Assembly: GCA_015066245.1 (NCBI GenBank)
Contig: SVOS01000002.1
Location: forward strand, 1 to 50,999
Length of the DNA: 50,999 bases
DNA from: Oscillospiraceae bacterium
Lineage (GTDB): Bacteria; Bacillota; Clostridia; Oscillospirales; Acutalibacteraceae
Reading direction: 5' to 3'
Part shown: piece after piece, positions 47,929-50,999 of the stretch
How positions within the stretch are numbered: the first letter of the stretch is position 1
Layout: each line of letters starts with the position of its first letter
Made by a program: the position numbers and the translations under genes
The notes under the pieces: model-generated
Seen by the model: only the letters and a program-made list of their open reading frames with translations
What the model was told of the DNA's origin: nothing
The model's database searches: none

Positions 47929-48627
47929 ATGATAGAATTCCGAAATGTATCTAAGGTTTACCCCTCGGGTACTCACGCACTTAACAAAGCCAGCCTTACC
48001 ATTGAAAAAGGCGAGTTTGTTTTTATCGTGGGTTCTTCGGGTGCAGGTAAAAGTACCTTTTTGAAACTTATAATGCATGAGGAAACTCCTACCTCCGGCT
48101 CTATTTTTGTCAACGGCATGCGTGTTGACAAAATGAAAAGACGCAGAGTTCCTATGCTCAGACGTACAATGGGCATAGTTTTTCAGGATTTCCGACTTAT
48201 AGATAAAATGACAGTGTACGACAATGTTGCTTTTGCTATGCGTGCTATCGGCGCACGTCCCAGAGCCATCAAGAAAAGAGTACCCTATATTCTTGAGCTT
48301 GTAGGTCTTGAGAGCAAGGCGAAGCGCTACCCCTCCGAGCTTTCGGGCGGTGAGCAGCAGCGTGTAGGTCTGGCAAGAGCTCTGGTTAACAATCCAATGA
48401 TGATTATTGCCGACGAGCCTACAGGTAATATCGACCCTGAGATGAGCTATGAGATTATGGAGCTTCTCTCTGAGATTAACAAACGCGGTACAACAATTCT
48501 GATTGTTACCCACGAGCATGATTTGGTGCACAGCTTCGGCAGACGAGTAATCACCATTGACAAGGGTGTTGTGGTTGAGGATACCGTTAACCTCCCGGAA
48601 AATGCAGAAGGAGGTAGCGAAGAATGA
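47929..48627 (+). CDS. ftsE: cell-division ATP-binding protein FtsE
   Basis: A 232-residue ABC ATPase that pairs with FtsX in the divisome or elongasome and activates wall hydrolases outside. Walker [10 protein letters not shown] (residues about 33-41), Q-loop FQDF, signature LSGGEQQRV, Walker [13 protein letters not shown] and [23 protein letters not shown] is a typical FtsE start, fixing ATG at 47929. ATGA overlap with ftsX. Confidence 0.95.
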   Translation: MIEFRNVSKVYPSGTHALNKASLTIEKGEFVFIVGSSGAGKSTFLKLIMHEETPTSGSIFVNGMRVDKMKRRRVPMLRRTMGIVFQDFRLIDKMTVYDNVAFAMRAIGARPRAIKKRVPYILELVGLESKAKRYPSELSGGEQQRVGLARALVNNPMMIIADEPTGNIDPEMSYEIMELLSEINKRGTTILIVTHEHDLVHSFGRRVITIDKGVVVEDTVNLPENAEGGSEE

Positions 48628-49529
48628 GACTTAGCGGACTCGGATATCTTCTGAAAGAAGGTATAAAAAGTGTATGGTCAAACAGAATGATGAGCATTGC
48701 CTCTATCGGTGTGCTTGTATCTTGTTTGCTTTTGACAGGTGCGGCAGAGCTTATCACCCTTAATGTTTCTTCTGTTGTGGATGAAATCGGCGGTGAGAAT
48801 GTTACAAGAGTGTTTCTGGAGCAGGAGGTTACCGACCTTGAGGCTGTATACATACAGAACGAAATCGGTAAGCTTGACAATATTGCCAATACATCCTTTG
48901 TGCCAAAGGATGAGGCTATTAAAGAGTACGAGGATTCTCTGAGAGAAGATATTTTCTCCCAGATGCAGGGCAAAGGCAATCCTCTGCCAAATGCGGTTGA
49001 TGTAACCCTCGCGGATCTGGCACTTTATGACGAAACTATTGAGGAAATTACGGCACTTGAGGGGGTTGACTCCATACGAGACACCCGTGAGATTGCCGAG
49101 AAGCTTACTTCTTTAAGCACTTTGGTGTCTTATATGAGCCTTGCCATTGTGCTTGCACTTTCTCTTATTTCTGTGTTTATTATTTCAAACACCATCCGAA
49201 TGACAATGTATGCTCGTCGTTTTGAGATAAGCATTATGAAGTCTGTAGGTGCAACCAATACATTTATCCGTATTCCATTCGTGTTTGAGGGTATGATTAT
49301 CGGACTTTTGTCGGGCGTTATTGCATCTGTGCTTCTTACATTTGTTTATGATGCGGTAATGAACGGAGTTAAGAGCATTATCCACATTGATTTTATCCCC
49401 TATTCTCAGCTTGCTTTCTGGGTATGGATAATATTTATTGCAGCAGGTATGCTTATCGGTATGCTGGGCAGTGTTATTTCCATCGGCAGATACCTGAAAA
49501 AAGAAGGCAACGAGCTTTTGGGTTGGTAA
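48624..49529 (+). CDS. ftsX: cell-division protein FtsX
   Basis: A 301-residue membrane protein. Four transmembrane helices (about 20-42, 170-195, 220-245, 265-290) with the large extracellular loop (about 45-165) after the first. SVWSNRMMSIASIGVLVSCLLLTG and EISIMKSVGATNTFIRIPFVFEGMIIG are family signatures. It transmits FtsE ATPase action to the peptidoglycan hydrolase encoded next. Confidence 0.95.
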   Translation: MRLSGLGYLLKEGIKSVWSNRMMSIASIGVLVSCLLLTGAAELITLNVSSVVDEIGGENVTRVFLEQEVTDLEAVYIQNEIGKLDNIANTSFVPKDEAIKEYEDSLREDIFSQMQGKGNPLPNAVDVTLADLALYDETIEEITALEGVDSIRDTREIAEKLTSLSTLVSYMSLAIVLALSLISVFIISNTIRMTMYARRFEISIMKSVGATNTFIRIPFVFEGMIIGLLSGVIASVLLTFVYDAVMNGVKSIIHIDFIPYSQLAFWVWIIFIAAGMLIGMLGSVISIGRYLKKEGNELLGW

Positions 49530-49540
49530 AGGAGCAATAA

Positions 49541-50764
49541 ATGTTAAAGCGAATTTTTTGTGCTTTGCTGGCTGTGACTATGGTATTCTCTGCGGTTATT
49601 TTTACAAGCGCTGATACAATCTCAGAGCTTGAAGACCAGCAGGCAGCTCTTGAGCAAGAGGCTGCAGAATACGAGGCAATAATCAGCGACAAGCAGAATG
49701 AAATTGACAAACAACAGGAATATGTTGATGCCTTGACTGCAAAAATTGCTACTGTCAACGAAGAAATTTCTGTTATCAGAGAAAAGATTGATGTATATAA
49801 CGATAAAATTGCCGAAAAGGCAGAAACTATCAACTCGTTAAACGTTCAGTCTGAAGAAAACATGGACCTTTTAAGACAGCGTTTGCGTTCAATCTACCTT
49901 GCAGGTAATGCATCGTCCATAGAGATTATTATGGGTGCCAAGGATTTCACCGACTTTGTGGACAAGCTCCAGCTGGTTGAAAGTCTTTCTGACTATGACG
50001 CAAAGCTTATGGACCAGATAGAGTCTCAGCTTGACGGCATCAGTGACGAGATTAAGGAGCTTAATGAGGCAAAGGAAGCTCTGGAAAAGGAAACAGAAGA
50101 AATCACCAAGAAGCAGGAGGAGCTTAACGGGCTTCTTTCTGAGAACAAAACTCTCCTGGCAAACCTCTTTACCGAGAGAGAAGAGCTTGGTGCACTTCTT
50201 GATTCCAACGAGGCTTCCCAGAACGAAGTTGAGCAGCAGATTCAGGCTTATTACGAGGAGCAGAAGCGTCTTGAGCAGGAACGCCTTGAACAGGAAAGCG
50301 GCGGTTCCTCAGATGGCGACGGCAGTACGCCTATCATTGGTAACGGCGACTGGGTATGGCCTACTCCCGGCTATTATGACCTGTCTTCCGGCTGGGCAGA
50401 GGACAGAGGCTACTCTCACGGCGGTATTGATATAGCAGGCCCCGGTATTATGGGTTCAACCATTGTTGCGGCACACTCCGGCACAGTAATTGATGTTTGC
50501 AATTATTGCGAGCATAACTGGGGTAAATACGGCAGCTGCGGTTGCGGCGGCGGATACGGCAACTACGTGTGGATTGACCACGGCGACGGTAAGGCCACAA
50601 TCTATGCTCATATGACAGAGGCTGTGGCTTATGTTGGCCAGACAGTTTCGGCAGGCGAGCTTATCGGTTATGTTGGCTCTACAGGATATTCCACAGGTCC
50701 TCACCTTCATTTTGAGGCAAGATACTATGGTGAGCGATACGACCCCATGACCGAGTACCCGTAA
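49541..50764 (+). CDS. secreted coiled-coil M23 peptidase (EnvC/CwlO-type)
   Basis: A 407-residue protein: signal peptide (1-25), two coiled coils (about 27-255, very Glu/Gln/Lys-rich), then an M23/LytM domain (about 266-407) with SHGGIDIAGP (His and Asp zinc ligands) and HLHFEARYYG (HxH). The zinc ligands look intact, so it may be an active endopeptidase. It is 11 bp after ftsX, the standard place for the FtsEX-controlled hydrolase or activator. Confidence 0.92.
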   Translation: MLKRIFCALLAVTMVFSAVIFTSADTISELEDQQAALEQEAAEYEAIISDKQNEIDKQQEYVDALTAKIATVNEEISVIREKIDVYNDKIAEKAETINSLNVQSEENMDLLRQRLRSIYLAGNASSIEIIMGAKDFTDFVDKLQLVESLSDYDAKLMDQIESQLDGISDEIKELNEAKEALEKETEEITKKQEELNGLLSENKTLLANLFTEREELGALLDSNEASQNEVEQQIQAYYEEQKRLEQERLEQESGGSSDGDGSTPIIGNGDWVWPTPGYYDLSSGWAEDRGYSHGGIDIAGPGIMGSTIVAAHSGTVIDVCNYCEHNWGKYGSCGCGGGYGNYVWIDHGDGKATIYAHMTEAVAYVGQTVSAGELIGYVGSTGYSTGPHLHFEARYYGERYDPMTEYP

Positions 50765-50803
50765 TCGGACGTTGATTAACAGTAAAGGAAAGGAGCGGTG
50801 ATT

Positions 50804-50999
50804 ATGAATAAAAAGGTTTCTTTGGGAATTGTGGTGGCAGCATGTCTCTTGGCAGCGGCTATTGCATTTTCGGCTGCCTTTCTGATATCACGTTCTATAT
50901 TTAATTCCAAGCTTAAGGACTTGAGTCAGAAGCAAGAAATGTTCTCCCGACTTTCTGATATTGATAACTTTGTCCGTCAGCATTATGATGGAGTAATCG
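50804..50999 (+). CDS. S41-family C-terminal processing peptidase (5' part)
   Basis: The first 65 codons are present; the window ends inside the gene. MNKKVSLGIVVAACLLAAAIAFSAAFLIS is an N-terminal membrane segment, and KLSDLSQKQEMFSRLSDIDNFVRQHYDG matches the start of CtpA/CtpB-type S41 proteases, in which the N-terminal helical part precedes the PDZ domain. The ATG follows AAAGGAGCGGTGATT. S41 proteases commonly follow ftsEX-M23 in Clostridia. Identity is moderately sure because the catalytic part is out of view. Confidence 0.75.
   Translation, partial: MNKKVSLGIVVAACLLAAAIAFSAAFLISRSIFNSKLKDLSQKQEMFSRLSDIDNFVRQHYDGVI

Overview
The window looks like chromosome of a low-to-mid GC Gram-positive Clostridia, most likely Oscillospirales/Ruminococcaceae-like. 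The evidence is Firmicutes gene order (rimP-nusA-ylxR-ylxQ-infB-rbfA-nrnA-truB; ftsE-ftsX-M23 peptidase-S41 peptidase), Firmicutes-type housekeeping genes (rqcH, rlmH, walJ-like, trmK, a SigH-like sigma factor), strong AGGAGG ribosome sites, TTGACA-17-TATAAT promoters, a secreted dockerin protein, and small families (DUF6465, DUF6514-like, DUF1858) common in this order. Family names come from reading the sequences; no database search was run.

Layout. 1-6.5 kb, minus strand: rqcH, rlmH, a WalJ/YycJ-like MBL protein, murA and the comM/yifB ATPase; three of these start with TTG or GTG. 6.7-9.4 kb, plus strand: a SigH-like sigma factor, a zinc-ribbon protein, then a tightly overlapping DUF1858-trmK-nif3 operon. 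9.6-16.6 kb: the complete translation/ribosome-maturation operon with its own promoter and a terminator-like leader hairpin. 16.6-17.0 kb: a gene-free block packed with palindromic repeats. 17-19.9 kb: rpsO and pnp on minus, with a structured rpsO leader. 19.9-21.9 kb: an XRE regulator with two matching operators, tRNA-Thr(CGT), and a 668-bp unit (hairpin array plus four-helix-bundle gene) bounded by two identical 37-bp terminators. 22-26 kb: a dockerin protein and a lipoprotein that share a C-terminal tail, an XRE-AbrB/ABC exporter operon and an RluA-type synthase. 26-28.9 kb, minus: a three-gene operon of XRE regulator, membrane ImmA/IrrE protease with an extracytoplasmic Cys/His domain, and a RING-like/TPR membrane protein.

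29-36.9 kb is one gene for a secreted protein of about 2,590 residues: papain-like peptidase, GH25 lysozyme, many InlB-type repeats, two carbohydrate-binding-like domains and a C-terminal module with different codon use. 37-37.7 kb is an IS200-like element. 37.7-46.4 kb is mixed accessory and housekeeping content: acyltransferase, DUF6514-like, DUF6465 Lys/Thr/Ala-rich protein, WYL regulator, a 35-residue membrane microprotein with maf and a lipid kinase, a small divergent XRE/Cys-rich pair, a GH13 glucosidase and a MecA-like adaptor. 46.7-51 kb: a PucR/CdaR-type regulator, then ftsE, ftsX, a murein hydrolase (activator) and the start of an S41 protease cut by the window end.

The best candidates for undescribed biology are the terminator-bounded hairpin-array/four-helix cassette, the XRE/ImmA-IrrE/RING membrane operon, the dockerin/lipoprotein pair with a common IELPFxP tail, and the hairpin arrays with constant spacers.
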